64,000 nucleotides of DNA from Rhodomicrobium lacus (lineage in GTDB: Bacteria; Pseudomonadota; Alphaproteobacteria; Rhizobiales; Rhodomicrobiaceae): NCBI RefSeq assembly GCF_003992725.1, contig NZ_RZNF01000012.1, positions 1,054,001 to 1,118,000 of the forward strand. Direction: 5' to 3'. The notes under the pieces are model-generated. The model was not told the origin of the DNA. It searched no databases and worked only from the letters and a program-made list of their open reading frames with translations. A program made the position numbers and the translations under genes. Numbering within the stretch: the first letter of the stretch is position 1; the number at the start of each line of letters is the position of its first letter. This document shows positions 15,244-26,810 of this stretch, one piece after another.

Positions 15244-17403
15244 ATGCAGGATGGATTCGTACGAGAAGTGCGCGCCCCGCAGCAGGCGCGGCGGGCTTTC
15301 GGTCGCGCGCTTGCCGATTTCCGCATCAATGGCGCGACGACGCCACGCGGCTTGTACCCGGCTGAAGAGCAACTTCTCGATTGCGCTGCGCGTGGCGAGA
15401 TTTGCGTAATTGGCGCCGATCTTCCTGACGAAGCCACGGATGATAAGCGGATCCGCACGGGCTTCCTTCGATTTCTGCTGCTCGGCGGCGATGACGAAGC
15501 GCCGGTGCACGAGAAGGGCGTCAGAATCGTGGGCGCGTACGTCGACGGACAACTCGACCTAGAAAGTGCGCACGATGTCCGCTCTCTTTATCTCGCGAAT
15601 TGCAATATTGCCGCCGGCATTAACGGTCGCAGTTCATCTCTCGATGAAATCATTCTCCGCGGCTCCATGACTGGTGGTGTCAATCTTCAGACAGCTTCGA
15701 TCGCCGGCAATGCATTTTTGAGAGACACTCGGGTTTCCGGCGAGGTGAGTTTGTCTGGAGCAGTGATCGGCGGCAATCTAGACTTCAGCGGCGCGACGCT
15801 CGCCCATGTGGGTGGCTGCGCGCTTAATTGCGATAGCGCGAAGGTGACCGGCACCGTCTTTCTGAATTGGTTTGGCGAGCGGCGTTTCGAGGCGCAAGGA
15901 GACGTTCGCTTGGTGGGTGCGGAAATTGGTGGCGATCTGAACTGTAGCGGCGCGACATTCGCCAATCCCGGCGACAAGGCGCTTTCTTGCGACCGCGCAA
16001 GAGTTGCAGGCAGCGTCTTTTTGAACTGCGACGGTGATCGGCGTTTCGAAGCGCAAGGAGAAGTGCGCTTCTTGGGCGCGGAGATTGGCGGCGTTTTGGT
16101 CTGCAGCGGTGCGACGTTCTCAAATCCGGGCGACAAGGCTCTTTCTGGCGACGGCGCGAAGGTCGCAGGCGACGTCATTTTGAGCTGCGACGGTGATCGG
16201 CGTTTCGAGGCGCAGGGAGAGGTGCGCCTCCCGGGCGTAGAGATAGGAGGCAATCTGGACTGCACCGGGGCCATACTCACCAATCTGCGCGGCCCCGCGC
16301 TTGCTGCAGACGGCGCGAAGGTTAGCGGCAGCGTCTTTTTCAGGCGTGACGGCGTGCGACGTTTCGCGGGTCGGGGAATAGTGCGCTTCACGGGCGCTTC
16401 TATCGACGGCGATTTTGCGTGCAATGGAGGTACTTTCACAGCTGGCGGAGCAGTTGCACTCAGTCTCGAGTCGGCACGCATCCGCGGTACCCTTTGGCTT
16501 GGGCCAGCAGCGCAACCCGTAAATCATCTTTGTGTCATAGAAGGGGCTCTCGTCCTCCAAGGGGCCCATGCTCACCAAGTTCAAGACGACCCCTCGCTCT
16601 GGGACGCGCAAAATAGCACTCTTGATTCGATCTATCTCGACGGTTTCACGTATAATCGCTTTGGTAGCCTCGCAAAAACAGACTGGAAGACACGTGCCGC
16701 TTGGCTGGCTCGGCAGCACCCTTCTGACCTTGGTGAGGATTTTCGTCCACAGCCCTTCGAACAACTTATCAAGGTGCTGCGCGACATGGGACATGACGCG
16801 AGCGCGCGCCGCATCGGACTTTTGAAGCAGCATTATCTGCAAAAGCGCAAGCGGCCGTGGACGATGCCCTTCCACACATGGCTCAAGGATCCGTTTCGCC
16901 AATGGCCGATTAAAAACCCCTTCCCGTGGCTGCTCAGTGTCGCGTTTGGCTGGTCCTGCGGTTACGGCTATCGCCCACACCGGCTCGTGGTCGCGCTTGT
17001 CGCGCTGTGGTTGGCGTGCGCCGCGCTTTATGAACGCGGCGCGGCAGGCGGCGGCTTTGCGCCCAAGGATGCGCAGGTCTGGACCAGCAACGACTACAAG
17101 GATTGCGCGACGAACTGGACCAACTGCAAAATGAGCGGCGACGCGCCAGGCAAGGTGACCCAGATCCTAGCGTTCAACGCCCTGACCTACTCCGCCGACG
17201 TGCTGCTGCCCGCCATAGACCTCGGCCAGCGCTCGGCTTGGACGCCGATGATGCGCAAGATCGAGGTGGATTTTCCAATCGTCGGCAAGGCGACGCTTCC
17301 ACCTGCGACGCTGCGCGCTGTCTCTTGGGCGGAGAATATCCTCGGCGTGATGGGCGTGATCATGCTCGGCGCGATCCTCTCTGGCGTCATCAAGCGCGAT
17401 TGA
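15244..17403 (+). CDS. membrane protein with five 53-residue beta-helix-like repeats, unknown function
   Basis: No named family is recognised with confidence. Residues 1-110 are a soluble N-terminal domain. Residues about 161-425 consist of five repeats of 53 residues built on GxVxLxGAEIGGxLxCSGATFxNPGxxALxxDxAxVxGxVFL, which reads as a bactofilin- or pentapeptide-like right-handed beta-helix. After a helical segment there are hydrophobic stretches near 558-598 (PWLLSVAFGWSCGYGYRPHRLVVALVALWLACAALY). A last membrane helix ends the protein (LGVMGVIMLGAILSGVI), with a segment of about 90 residues between. Such proteins are often mis-annotated as oxidoreductases; no cofactor motif is visible. 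It sits between smc and cckA. A local role in membrane scaffolding or sensing is possible but unproven. Confidence 0.75.
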   Translation: MQDGFVREVRAPQQARRAFGRALADFRINGATTPRGLYPAEEQLLDCAARGEICVIGADLPDEATDDKRIRTGFLRFLLLGGDDEAPVHEKGVRIVGAYVDGQLDLESAHDVRSLYLANCNIAAGINGRSSSLDEIILRGSMTGGVNLQTASIAGNAFLRDTRVSGEVSLSGAVIGGNLDFSGATLAHVGGCALNCDSAKVTGTVFLNWFGERRFEAQGDVRLVGAEIGGDLNCSGATFANPGDKALSCDRARVAGSVFLNCDGDRRFEAQGEVRFLGAEIGGVLVCSGATFSNPGDKALSGDGAKVAGDVILSCDGDRRFEAQGEVRLPGVEIGGNLDCTGAILTNLRGPALAADGAKVSGSVFFRRDGVRRFAGRGIVRFTGASIDGDFACNGGTFTAGGAVALSLESARIRGTLWLGPAAQPVNHLCVIEGALVLQGAHAHQVQDDPSLWDAQNSTLDSIYLDGFTYNRFGSLAKTDWKTRAAWLARQHPSDLGEDFRPQPFEQLIKVLRDMGHDASARRIGLLKQHYLQKRKRPWTMPFHTWLKDPFRQWPIKNPFPWLLSVAFGWSCGYGYRPHRLVVALVALWLACAALYERGAAGGGFAPKDAQVWTSNDYKDCATNWTNCKMSGDAPGKVTQILAFNALTYSADVLLPAIDLGQRSAWTPMMRKIEVDFPIVGKATLPPATLRAVSWAENILGVMGVIMLGAILSGVIKRD
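15724..16518 (+). repeat. five in-frame tandem repeats of 159 bp
   Basis: The anchor CGTTTCG recurs at 15883, 16042, 16201 and 16360, exactly 159 bases apart. A more diverged unit starts one period earlier, at 15724. Copies two to four are similar at the DNA level as well as in protein, pointing to recent duplication or gene conversion within the gene. Confidence 0.85.
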
Positions 17404-17535
17404 AGCCGCTGCGATGCGCCGTGCGCAGACCATGGTAAGCTTTTCTTAACGCATCGCGCGCGACGGTGACGTTCCATGTGTGAGCCTTGAGGCAAGCCGA
17501 ATCACTCCATGGTGGGGCCGTTGATGAGGTGACGA

Positions 17536-19953
17536 ATGGGAACTCGGTCGATGGCGTTGGCGCAGAAAACGCCCCATTGGGGCAGCATAGCTGTCGGTGC
17601 GGGCGCCGCTGCCGCGGTGACGTTGTCTCTCGTCGGCCAGGGTGAGGCGGCGCTCGCGCTTTTCGCGTTCGCAGGCGCCGCAGGCGGCGTGCTTTTCGCG
17701 ACCGGCCAGATCCAGTTCAAGCCCTCCGAGGCAACGACCGGCGACACCGCCCACGACATCGTCCGGGCGCATCCCGGCGCAATCGCCGTGACCAACAGGA
17801 AAGGGATCATTCAGGGTTGCAGCGATAGCTTCATGACAATCGTGGGCGGCCTCGGCGTCGATCAGAGCCTCTCGCGGCTCGGCGATCGCGACCGCGAAAC
17901 GGCGGCTGCCGTTTTCCGCCTTCTTTCCGCCGGACGCGAAGGCAGGAAGCACACGGAAACCATCGTTCTCCCGAATTTGGCGGGAGGCGAAACGGCGGTT
18001 CTCGGGATAACCCCCATCGGCGATCAGGGGAACCGGGCACAGTTTTTCTTATGGCATGTCGAGCAATTCAGGAAGGATGCATCGGGCGAGCGCCGCACCC
18101 CCGATCTGCTCGAAATGCTCCCCGTGGCGGCCCTGACGGTCAACAAGGATCTCAGCGTTCAGAGCGCGAACAAGGCCTTCGAGAAGCTAGCCGGAGGTTC
18201 CCCGGTCGGCAGGGAGGCTTGGTCGCTCTTCAGAACGCGGCGCGGCAATCCGCTCACGCGCGCGAGACTTCGCGATGTCATCGCCAAGGCGGGGGGCAAC
18301 ATTCAGGTTCAGGTGGTGAGCGCCACCGGCTTTACCCGGCAGGCCGGGTTGCATCTGGCGGACACCCTCAACGGCGGCGGAGTGTGGCTTGTCACGCCCG
18401 CGGATGCCGCAACCGGGCGACTGGACGAGGCATTCGAGACGATCGTCGCCTGCGCACCCGAAGCGATGGCCATTCTGAACACGAAAGGCGTCATCCTCGG
18501 CGCCAACGATGTTTTCCGCCGGATCTTCGACACCGAAGGCACAGACGGTTCGCAGGCGCCCGACATTCATGGAAAGGCGTTGGCCTCGCTTCTTGCCGAA
18601 GCCTCCGCCCAGACGGTGAAGGAAAAGATTGCGGCTTTACTCTCCGCGCCGGATGCGAATCCCGCCCCGGTCGAGCTTCACGCCGCTCCTAAGGACGCGA
18701 TCAACCGCCGCGTTCGCCTTGTGATCTTTCCGGCGGCCGACGGGAACCATCTCGTGATAACGGCGGCTGAACCCGTGGCAAGCGCGCTCACCGACGAGAA
18801 GGCGGCGCAAGGACAGAAACTTCAGGCCGTGGGCGAACTCGCCGGCGGCATCGCGCACGACTTCAACAACCTGCTTACAGCCATCATCGGCTTTTCAGAC
18901 TTGCTCCTGCGCCGCTTCCGCGCGTCCGATCCCGCGTTCAAGGACTTGATGAACATCAAGAACAACGCGACCCGCGCGGCGGAACTCGTCAAGCAGATCC
19001 TGGCCTATTCGCGTCGCCAGACCTTGCGCCCCGCCATTCTCAGGCTGACGGACGTCATCGAGGAATTCCAGGCGACGATGGGCCGAACGCTCGGCGAAAA
19101 GGTCAAGGCCAGGGTGCAGCACGGCCGCGATCTCTGGTTCGTGAAGGCCGACGAGGGTCAGCTTTTCCAGGTCATCATGAACCTCGCGGTGAACGCGCGG
19201 GATGCGATGCCCGACGGCGGCGAAATCATCATCTCCACCGCCAATGTTAGCGAGCGCGAGTCCCTTCTCCTCAAGGATCGCGGCGTCGAGCGAGGCGAGT
19301 ATGTCACAGTCGAAGTGCGGGACACCGGCACCGGCATCAAGCCCGAGATTCTGGAAAAGATCTTCGATCCGTTTTTCTCGACGAAAGAGGTCGGCAAGGG
19401 GACGGGCCTCGGGCTCTCCACCGTTTACGGCATCGTGAAGCAGACAGGCGGCACGATTCTCGTCGACAGCGAGATCGGAAAAGGATCGTCGTTCCGCATC
19501 TTCCTGCCGCGCTATGTCGAAACCGAACTCGACCTGAAAGCCCTCGAAACCCGCAGCGAAGCGCCCGAGCAGACCGTCGATCTCACCGGCAAGGCGACCG
19601 TCCTGCTGGTTGAAGACGAAGACGCCGTGCGTTCCTTCGCGTCTCGCGCACTCGCTACCCGCGGCTACACCGTTCTCGAAGCGGCGAGCGGCGTCGAGGC
19701 GCTCGAAATCATGGATCGTCACGAAGGTCAGGTCGACCTCGTGGTGAGCGACGTCGTGATGCCCGAGATGGATGGCCCAACCCTTTTGCGCCATTTGCGT
19801 CAGCGAAATCCCGACATTCGCATCGTATTCATGTCGGGCTATGCGGAGGAAGCTTTCCGCAAGAACCTCGCGGCGGACGAAAACTTCATCTTTCTGCCGA
19901 AGCCCTTCACGCTCAAGAAACTGGCCGAAACCGTGAAGGCGGCGGCCGCGTAG
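17536..19953 (+). CDS. cckA: hybrid histidine kinase CckA
   Basis: CckA is the membrane kinase that phosphorylates ChpT, and through it CtrA and CpdR, to control the alphaproteobacterial cell cycle. Two hydrophobic segments lie in residues 15-60. PAS-like domains follow at about 75-175, 190-290 and 300-410. The HisKA box [19 protein letters not shown] carries the phospho-acceptor H441. The ATPase domain has N and G boxes ([39 protein letters not shown]). The C-terminal receiver ([13 protein letters not shown]) has phospho-acceptor D739 in [12 protein letters not shown]. The start is ATG 17536 with GAGGT 5 bases upstream. The cckA-recA-alaS order is common in the Hyphomicrobiales. Confidence 0.94.
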   Translation: MGTRSMALAQKTPHWGSIAVGAGAAAAVTLSLVGQGEAALALFAFAGAAGGVLFATGQIQFKPSEATTGDTAHDIVRAHPGAIAVTNRKGIIQGCSDSFMTIVGGLGVDQSLSRLGDRDRETAAAVFRLLSAGREGRKHTETIVLPNLAGGETAVLGITPIGDQGNRAQFFLWHVEQFRKDASGERRTPDLLEMLPVAALTVNKDLSVQSANKAFEKLAGGSPVGREAWSLFRTRRGNPLTRARLRDVIAKAGGNIQVQVVSATGFTRQAGLHLADTLNGGGVWLVTPADAATGRLDEAFETIVACAPEAMAILNTKGVILGANDVFRRIFDTEGTDGSQAPDIHGKALASLLAEASAQTVKEKIAALLSAPDANPAPVELHAAPKDAINRRVRLVIFPAADGNHLVITAAEPVASALTDEKAAQGQKLQAVGELAGGIAHDFNNLLTAIIGFSDLLLRRFRASDPAFKDLMNIKNNATRAAELVKQILAYSRRQTLRPAILRLTDVIEEFQATMGRTLGEKVKARVQHGRDLWFVKADEGQLFQVIMNLAVNARDAMPDGGEIIISTANVSERESLLLKDRGVERGEYVTVEVRDTGTGIKPEILEKIFDPFFSTKEVGKGTGLGLSTVYGIVKQTGGTILVDSEIGKGSSFRIFLPRYVETELDLKALETRSEAPEQTVDLTGKATVLLVEDEDAVRSFASRALATRGYTVLEAASGVEALEIMDRHEGQVDLVVSDVVMPEMDGPTLLRHLRQRNPDIRIVFMSGYAEEAFRKNLAADENFIFLPKPFTLKKLAETVKAAAA

Positions 19954-20173
19954 AGCGGAATTACGATCAGATCGCAGCGTGCGATCGGTAAAATGTTCTT
20001 CTTGGGTTCAGAGACAGATTCACCGATCGGGTCGACCCGGTGGCGTGCGCGCCCGGATCGGGCGCCGGAATTCGACGCATGCGGGGCAATCGATCTCGTT
20101 TTGCAGCGGGAGTGCCCCAATTGCAACAATCAGAACGAATGATCCAAGGTTGAGCAAAACCACTTGCGCACAA

Positions 20174-20188
20174 GAACAAACGGGGTAC
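20174..20188. promoter_or_regulatory. possible LexA (SOS) box upstream of recA
   Basis: GAACAAACGGGGTAC fits the alphaproteobacterial LexA direct repeat read on the opposite strand (GAAC-N7-GAAC) with one mismatch in the second half. It lies 58 bases before the recA start, a suitable operator position. The match is imperfect, so this is tentative. Confidence 0.4.
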
Positions 20189-20245
20189 ATTCAGTGTCGT
20201 TTGCAAGTCCATGACCGCTATGGAATAAACGAAGGATAACGATTC

Positions 20246-21382
20246 ATGAGCGAAACGCCGTTCCGCGTGATCGAAGGGAATTGGGACAGCATGGACAAAC
20301 AGAAAGCCCTCGAAGCCGCCCTGAGTCAGATCGAGCGGAATTTCGGCAAGGGATCCGTCATGCGGCTGGGCAAGAACGACAAGCCCGTCGAGGTGGAAGC
20401 GATTTCCACCGGCTCCCTGGGCCTCGACATCGCGCTCGGAATAGGCGGATTACCGCGTGGCCGCATCATCGAAATTTTCGGGCCGGAATCGTCCGGCAAG
20501 ACGACGCTCGCGCTTCACGTTATCGCAGAGGCGCAGAAGAAGGGCGGCTCCTGCGGGTTCGTGGACGCCGAGCACGCGCTCGATCCCGTCTATGCGAGAA
20601 AGCTGGGCGTCAACCTGGAAGACCTGATCATCTCGCAGCCCGACACGGGCGAACAGGCTCTCGAAATCACCGATACGCTGGTGCGCTCCGGCGCAATCGA
20701 CGTCATCGTGGTGGATTCGGTCGCAGCCTTGACCCCGAAGGCCGAGATCGAGGGGGAGATGGGCGATGTGCTGCCGGGTATGCAGGCCCGCCTCATGAGT
20801 CAGGCGCTCCGCAAACTCACGGGATCGATCTCGAAATCGAATTGCCTTGTCATCTTCATCAACCAGATTCGCATGAAGATCGGCGTGATGTTCGGCAATC
20901 CCGAAACCACCACGGGCGGCAACGCCTTGAAATTTTACTCCTCGGTGCGCCTCGACATCCGTCGCATCGGACAGATCAAGGAACGCGACGAGGTCGTCGG
21001 CAACCAGACCCGGGTGAAGGTCGTCAAGAACAAGGTGGCCCCGCCATTCAAACAGGTCGAATTCGACATCATGTACGGCGAAGGTATCTCGAAGACCGGA
21101 GAACTCGTCGACCTGGGGGTGAAGGCCAACATCGTCGAAAAATCCGGTTCCTGGTATTCGCACGACAGCCAGCGGATTGGACAGGGGCGGGAAAACGCAA
21201 AGGCCTTCTTGCGCGGCAATCCGGCGGTGGCCGAAGCGATTGAACGAGACATCCGCGCCAATGCCGGACTGATCGCGACAAAAATCCTCGACGGTGCGGA
21301 TAGCGACGATGACAACGGCGACGGAGAGCTGCCGGGCGAGGTTGAGGCGCCAAGCCCGGGCCGGAAGGGCGCCAGCCGCTAG
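20246..21382 (+). CDS. recA: recombinase RecA
   Basis: The strand-exchange ATPase of homologous recombination and co-protease for LexA. The Walker A motif GPESSGKT is at residues 79-86, and the Walker B/L1 region reads [23 protein letters not shown]. The L2 loop has [22 protein letters not shown]. The C-terminus is the usual acidic tail ([16 protein letters not shown]) with a short basic end. ATG 20246 is preceded by GAAGGA; an internal ATG at 20291 ([11 protein letters not shown]) would also give a full core. About 290 bases separate it from cckA, consistent with its own promoter. Confidence 0.97.
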   Translation: MSETPFRVIEGNWDSMDKQKALEAALSQIERNFGKGSVMRLGKNDKPVEVEAISTGSLGLDIALGIGGLPRGRIIEIFGPESSGKTTLALHVIAEAQKKGGSCGFVDAEHALDPVYARKLGVNLEDLIISQPDTGEQALEITDTLVRSGAIDVIVVDSVAALTPKAEIEGEMGDVLPGMQARLMSQALRKLTGSISKSNCLVIFINQIRMKIGVMFGNPETTTGGNALKFYSSVRLDIRRIGQIKERDEVVGNQTRVKVVKNKVAPPFKQVEFDIMYGEGISKTGELVDLGVKANIVEKSGSWYSHDSQRIGQGRENAKAFLRGNPAVAEAIERDIRANAGLIATKILDGADSDDDNGDGELPGEVEAPSPGRKGASR

Positions 21383-21549
21383 GCCGACGTCGATGTGTCA
21401 AATCGGACCGCATGTGGCAGGATTGCTGTGGGCGTCTTGCTCGATAACGGGAAATTGCGGTATCGCTGTCGAGTGCCGATATGCTTTATCTCTTGGGCCG
21501 GTTTGGCCGCCGGTAAAGCCGCGCTTGTCCACTGGAAACGAATTTGGTT

Positions 21550-24234
21550 ATGAGCACCCTTAACGAGATCCGCGGAACCTTCATCGATTTCTTCCGCAAG
21601 AACGGTCACGAGCACGTGCCATCGAGCCCGCTCGTGCCTCGGAACGATCCGACGCTGATGTTCACGAACGCGGGCATGGTGCAGTTCAAGAACGTCTTCA
21701 CCGGCATGGAGACGCTTCCATTCAAGCGCGCCGTCACCTCCCAGAAGTGCGTGCGCGCGGGCGGCAAGCACAACGACCTCGACAATGTCGGCTACACCGC
21801 GCGACATCACACCTTCTTCGAGATGCTCGGCAATTTCTCCTTTGGCGACTACTTCAAGGAGCGCGCCATAGAGTTGGCCTGGACGCTCGTCACCAAGGAA
21901 TTCGGGCTCGACAAGAAGCGGCTTCTCGTCACCGTCTTCTCCGAAGACGACGACGCGCATGCCCTCTGGAAGAAGATCGCAGGTCTGTCCGACGACCGCA
22001 TCATCCGCATTCCCACATCGGATAATTTCTGGTCGATGGGGGAAACGGGTCCGTGCGGGCCCTGCTCCGAAATCTTTTTCGACCACGGTCCGAAAGTCCC
22101 CGGCGGCCCTCCCGGCAGCGAGGACGCCGACGGGGACCGCTTCATCGAGATCTGGAACCTCGTTTTCATGCAATACGAGCAGGTTTCGAAAACGGAGCGG
22201 CTCGATCTGCCGAGGCCTTCGATCGACACGGGCATGGGCCTGGAACGCGTCGCCGCAGTGCTGCAAGGCGTTCACAATAATTACGACACCGACCTCTTTC
22301 AGGCTCTGATCCGCGCTTCGGTCGATGCGACCGGCGTGCCGGCCGAGGGCGCAGCGCTTCCGAGCCATCGCGTCATCGCCGACCATCTTCGCGCCTCTGC
22401 CTTCCTTATCGCGGACGGCGTGCTGCCCTCGAACGAAGGGCGTGGCTATGTTCTTCGCCGCATCATGCGACGCGCGATGCGCCATTCGCATCTGCTGGGC
22501 GCCGAAGAACCGCTGCTGTACCGCCTCCTTCCCGTTCTGGTGCGGGAGATGGGCCAGGCTTATCCGGAACTCGTGCGCGGTCAGGCGCTCATCGGCGAAA
22601 CGCTCAAGATCGAGGAGGTGCGCTTCCGCAGGACGCTCGCCCGCGGCCTGAGCCTTCTCGACGAGGCGTCCGGTTCGCTCGGCGCGGGCGACACGTTTTC
22701 CGGCGACGTGGCCTTCAGGCTGTATGACACCTACGGCTTCCCGCTCGACCTGACGCAGGATGCGCTGAAGGCCCGCAGCATTCGCGTCGATGTCGAACAA
22801 TTCAACGCCGCCATGGCGCAGCAAAAGGCCGAAGCGCGCAAGGCGTGGGCTGGCTCCGGCGAGGCTGCGACGGACAAGGTCTGGTTCGACGTGCTGGATC
22901 AGGCGGGCGCGACGGAATTTCTCGGCTATGAAACTGAGGTAGCCGAAGGCCAGATTGTCGCGATCCTGAAGGATGGCAAGCCGGTCAAGCAATTGAAGAC
23001 CGGCGAAGAGGGCGTCCTTATTCTCAACCAGACGCCGTTTTATGGCGAATCGGGCGGCCAGGTCGGTGACCGAGGTGTCATCATCGGGCCGAAAAATGCC
23101 CACTTCGACGTGACCGAGACGCAGAAGAAGCTCGGCAAACTGTTCGCGCATGTCGGCGTAGCGAAAGAGGGCCCGCTCAAGGTTGGCGACGCCGTCGAAA
23201 TGCAGGTCGATCACGCGCGCCGCACCGCGATTCGCGCGAACCATTCGGCGACCCATCTGCTGCACGAGGCGCTGCGCGAGACGCTCGGCACGCATGTCAC
23301 GCAAAAGGGCTCGCTCGTCGATCCGGACAAGTTGCGTTTCGATTTCTCCCATCCGAAGCCGCTTTCCAGGGAGGAACTCGCAGCCGTCGAGGATCTGGCC
23401 AATGCAGTCGTGTTGCGCGACAGCCCCGTGGTAACCCGTCTGATGGCGGTGGACGACGCCATTGCTGCCGGCGCCATGGCGCTTTTCGGCGAAAAATACG
23501 GCGAGGAGGTCCGCGTCGTTTCGATGGGCGAGGCCAGCCACGACGACCGCGGAAGCCGCGCTTTCTCGGTGGAACTGTGCGGTGGCACGCACGTGCGGGC
23601 GACGGGCGAAATCGGCCTCGTCAAGGTCGTGCAGGAGAGCGCCGTCGCCGCCGGTGTCAGACGCATCGAAGCCCTGACGGCCAATGCGGCCCGCCAGCAT
23701 CTCGCACATCAGGAGGCGGCCCTTCGGCAGGCCGCCGAGCTTCTCCGCGTGGCGCCATCGGAAGTCCCGACGCGCCTGCAAAGCCTGATAGAAGAGCGCA
23801 AGAAGCTTGAACGCGAACTGGCCGAGGCGAAGAAGAAGATTGCGCTCGGCACGGGCGGGGGACAGGACGGCGCTGAAAATCCGGTTCGCCGGGTCGGCGA
23901 CGTGACGATGTTCGCGCGCACCGTCCAGGGCATTCAGCCCAAGGATCTTCGCAGCCTCGTGGATGACGGCAAACGGCAGATCGGCTCCGGGATCGTGGCC
24001 ATCGTAGGCGTCACGGACGATGGCAAGGCGGGAATCGTTGTCGGCGTGACGGACGATCTCACCAAGCATTACAGCGCGGTCGATCTCGTAAAGGCCGGAG
24101 CGGCTGCGGTCGGAGGACAAGGCGGGGGCGGCAGGCCGGATCTGGCGCAGGCCGGCGGTCCGAACGGAGCGAACGCCGAGGCTGCGCTGAACGCCATCGC
24201 GGAACGTCTCGCAGGCGCGGCTGCCGCAGCATAA
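21550..24234 (+). CDS. alaS: alanyl-tRNA synthetase
   Basis: Charges tRNA-Ala; in the same cell this also charges tmRNA. The class II catalytic core shows [25 protein letters not shown] and [13 protein letters not shown]. The editing domain carries the zinc/editing motifs [17 protein letters not shown] and [15 protein letters not shown]-Ala domain with a Gly-rich segment ends the protein ([17 protein letters not shown]). I use ATG 21550 ([11 protein letters not shown], 894 residues); a TTG six bases upstream is less likely. No good ribosome binding site is visible. It follows recA by about 170 bases. Confidence 0.96.
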   Translation: MSTLNEIRGTFIDFFRKNGHEHVPSSPLVPRNDPTLMFTNAGMVQFKNVFTGMETLPFKRAVTSQKCVRAGGKHNDLDNVGYTARHHTFFEMLGNFSFGDYFKERAIELAWTLVTKEFGLDKKRLLVTVFSEDDDAHALWKKIAGLSDDRIIRIPTSDNFWSMGETGPCGPCSEIFFDHGPKVPGGPPGSEDADGDRFIEIWNLVFMQYEQVSKTERLDLPRPSIDTGMGLERVAAVLQGVHNNYDTDLFQALIRASVDATGVPAEGAALPSHRVIADHLRASAFLIADGVLPSNEGRGYVLRRIMRRAMRHSHLLGAEEPLLYRLLPVLVREMGQAYPELVRGQALIGETLKIEEVRFRRTLARGLSLLDEASGSLGAGDTFSGDVAFRLYDTYGFPLDLTQDALKARSIRVDVEQFNAAMAQQKAEARKAWAGSGEAATDKVWFDVLDQAGATEFLGYETEVAEGQIVAILKDGKPVKQLKTGEEGVLILNQTPFYGESGGQVGDRGVIIGPKNAHFDVTETQKKLGKLFAHVGVAKEGPLKVGDAVEMQVDHARRTAIRANHSATHLLHEALRETLGTHVTQKGSLVDPDKLRFDFSHPKPLSREELAAVEDLANAVVLRDSPVVTRLMAVDDAIAAGAMALFGEKYGEEVRVVSMGEASHDDRGSRAFSVELCGGTHVRATGEIGLVKVVQESAVAAGVRRIEALTANAARQHLAHQEAALRQAAELLRVAPSEVPTRLQSLIEERKKLERELAEAKKKIALGTGGGQDGAENPVRRVGDVTMFARTVQGIQPKDLRSLVDDGKRQIGSGIVAIVGVTDDGKAGIVVGVTDDLTKHYSAVDLVKAGAAAVGGQGGGGRPDLAQAGGPNGANAEAALNAIAERLAGAAAAA

Positions 24235-24636
24235 GCGTCTTGCGGGCGGCAGGCGGGGTCAGGCGTGGCGCGGCGTAGTCGGTGGAGGCGGTTCGTTGCC
24301 TTCAGCTCAAGTTGCGGTTTGGCAACCCGGGTTGTCCACTCGCTTGCGTCGATGCGGCTATCGCGCGGAGCAGTCCACCGCAAGCGAATATGACACGTGA
24401 GCCGCGCAGCCTTTGGTGGCGCGGTAAGCACGGCGGATGCAACGGAGGAACGCGCGATTTGGCAGATTTCCCCGCCCATGCGCCGCAGGCAGGGCAAAGA
24501 CTGAAGCCGCACCCCGCAACCATTAGACACCTGCGACCATACGACACCTGGGGCGAAGCCTCGAAACCTCAGGCGAAGCCTCGAACGTTCGCCGCCACCC
24601 TTTCAGCCTTTTGACTTTTCCATTATGTAAGGCGCC
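24235..24636. other. intergenic region alaS-lepA
   Basis: About 400 bases without a supportable gene. The longest same-strand frame (24282-24614) has no family resemblance. A small direct duplication, GGCGAAGCCTCGAA at 24552-24565 and 24572-24585, is the only structure noted. Confidence 0.45.
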
Positions 24637-26553
24637 ATGACCGAGCCGAAATCGCCCGAGCCAATGAACACCGTGCCTGCAAACGCCGTTGCCGCCACAG
24701 CCGCGCCAATAGCGGAGGTCGCCAAGGGAGCGCCCAAACCCGTGACGCCGCTATCGCGCATCCGCAATTTTTCGATCGTCGCGCATATCGATCACGGCAA
24801 ATCGACGCTCGCCGACCGCCTGATCCAATATTGCGGAGGTATGAGCGACCGCGAAATGGCGGGGCAGGCCCAAGTTCTCGACAACATGGACATCGAGAAG
24901 GAGCGCGGCATCACCATCAAGGCGCAGACCGTGCGCCTCGACTACAAGGCAAAGGACGGCGAGCTTTATCAGCTCAACCTGATGGACACGCCGGGGCATG
25001 TCGACTTCGCTTACGAAGTCAGCCGCAGCCTCGCCGCTTGCGAAGGCTCGCTGCTTGTCGTCGACGCGAGCCAGGGCGTGGAAGCGCAGACGCTCGCAAA
25101 CGTCTATCAGGCGCTCGACAACAACCATGAAATCGTCCCCGTTCTGAACAAGATCGACCTTCCCGCCGCCGAACCGGACCGCGTGAAGCAGCAGATCGAG
25201 GACGTGATCGGTCTCGACGCCTCCAACGCGGTGGAGATTTCGGCGAAGACGGGCCTCAACATCGACGCCGTGCTTGAAGCCATCGTGCACCGCCTGCCGC
25301 CTCCCAGAGAGGGCGACGTGAAGGCGCCGCTGAAGGCGATGCTCATCGACAGCTGGTACGATCCCTATCTCGGTGTTGTGGTGCTCGTGCGCATGGTGGA
25401 CGGCGTGCTCAAGAAGGGCATGCGCATCAAGCTGATGGCCACCGACGGCGTCTACCCCGTGGACCGCGTCGGCATCTTCCGCCCGAAGCAGGAAATGGTC
25501 GATGCGCTGCGCCCCGGCGAAGTCGGCTTTTTCACCGCCGCGATCAAGGAAGTGGCCGACACGCGCGTCGGCGACACGGTTACGGAAGAAAAGCGGCCCA
25601 CTCCCAAGGCGCTGCCGGGTTTCAAGCCGGTGCAGCCCGTGGTCTTCTGCGGCCTTTTCCCGGTCGACGCGTCGCAATTCGAGGATCTGCGCGACGCAAT
25701 GGGAAAGCTGCGCCTCAATGACGCGAGCTTCCAGTATGAGATGGAGACGAGCGCTGCGCTCGGCTTCGGCTTCCGCTGCGGCTTCCTCGGCCTCCTTCAT
25801 CTCGAAATCATCCGCGAGCGTCTCGAACGCGAGTTCAATATCGATCTCATCACCACCGCCCCTTCGGTGATCTATCACCTCTATATGACCGACGGGCAGA
25901 TGGAGGAGATGCACAATCCGGCCGACATGCCGGACATCGTGAAGATCGATCACATGGAAGAGCCCTGGATCAAGGCCACGATCCTGGTGCCGGACGATTA
26001 TCTCGGCGCGGTGCTCAAGCTGTGCGAGGATCGGCGCGGGCGCCAGATCGACCTGTCCTATGCCGGCAACCGCGCCATGGTGGTCTACGAACTGCCGCTC
26101 AACGAGGTAGTTTTCGACTTCTACGACCGGTTGAAATCCGTATCGCGCGGCTATGCGAGCTTCGATTATCAGCTCATCGAATACCGCGAGGGCGACCTCG
26201 TGAAGATGTCGATCCTCGTCAACGCCGAACCGGTGGACGCGCTTTCGATCATCGTGCATCGCGGTCGCGCGGAGATGCGCGGGCGCATGATGTGCGAGAA
26301 GCTGAAAGAGCTGATCCCCCGCCATCTGTTCCAGATCCCGATCCAGGCTGCCATCGGCGCGAAGATCATCGCGCGCGAAACGCTCTCGGCACTCCGCAAG
26401 GACGTGACCGCGAAGTGCTATGGCGGCGACGTCAGCCGCAAGCGCAAGCTGCTCGACAAGCAGAAAGAGGGCAAGAAGAAGATGCGGCAATTCGGCCGCG
26501 TCGAGATCCCCCAAGAGGCCTTCATCGCCGCGCTGAAGATGGACGCGAACTAG
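24637..26553 (+). CDS. lepA: elongation factor 4 (LepA)
   Basis: A ribosome-associated GTPase that can back-translocate tRNAs or assist initiation and assembly. The G1 motif AHIDHGKST is at residues 49-57, G2 lies in [12 protein letters not shown]3 is DTPGHVDF and G4 is NKID. The LepA-specific C-terminal domain is intact ([28 protein letters not shown]). Compared with the usual ~600 residues, this protein has about 38 extra N-terminal residues rich in Ala, Pro and Val. ATG 24637 is the first start in the frame; no internal start lies between residue 10 and the core. The extension is therefore either real or reflects a non-standard start. Confidence 0.95.
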   Translation: MTEPKSPEPMNTVPANAVAATAAPIAEVAKGAPKPVTPLSRIRNFSIVAHIDHGKSTLADRLIQYCGGMSDREMAGQAQVLDNMDIEKERGITIKAQTVRLDYKAKDGELYQLNLMDTPGHVDFAYEVSRSLAACEGSLLVVDASQGVEAQTLANVYQALDNNHEIVPVLNKIDLPAAEPDRVKQQIEDVIGLDASNAVEISAKTGLNIDAVLEAIVHRLPPPREGDVKAPLKAMLIDSWYDPYLGVVVLVRMVDGVLKKGMRIKLMATDGVYPVDRVGIFRPKQEMVDALRPGEVGFFTAAIKEVADTRVGDTVTEEKRPTPKALPGFKPVQPVVFCGLFPVDASQFEDLRDAMGKLRLNDASFQYEMETSAALGFGFRCGFLGLLHLEIIRERLEREFNIDLITTAPSVIYHLYMTDGQMEEMHNPADMPDIVKIDHMEEPWIKATILVPDDYLGAVLKLCEDRRGRQIDLSYAGNRAMVVYELPLNEVVFDFYDRLKSVSRGYASFDYQLIEYREGDLVKMSILVNAEPVDALSIIVHRGRAEMRGRMMCEKLKELIPRHLFQIPIQAAIGAKIIARETLSALRKDVTAKCYGGDVSRKRKLLDKQKEGKKKMRQFGRVEIPQEAFIAALKMDAN

Positions 26554-26810
26554 CCCTGTTGCGTGCACAAGCAAGGGGTATTCGTATAATTTCCGTGCTC
26601 AAATAAAGAATTACGGCATCTCCCGCGCGCAGAATGGAAGGTGGGCCTGAAACCCATCCGGGGGACCGGGGACTTGTCCTGCCGAGAAGACGAACAAAAA
26701 CAATAGACTCCAAGGTCCTTTCTCTTCTATTCGAAGCGACAGGGTACTTAGGGCGGATGCTGGTTGCAGTGGGGCACCGCGGCCGGCATCGATAAAGCAA
26801 GAGTCTGGGC

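Noticed and set aside
21379-24120. 913-codon minus-strand ORF
   Set aside because: It is antisense to alaS across its length; a GC-rich shadow frame.
24282-24614. 110-codon ORF between alaS and lepA
   Set aside because: No ribosome binding site, no family features, and local short duplications explain part of it.
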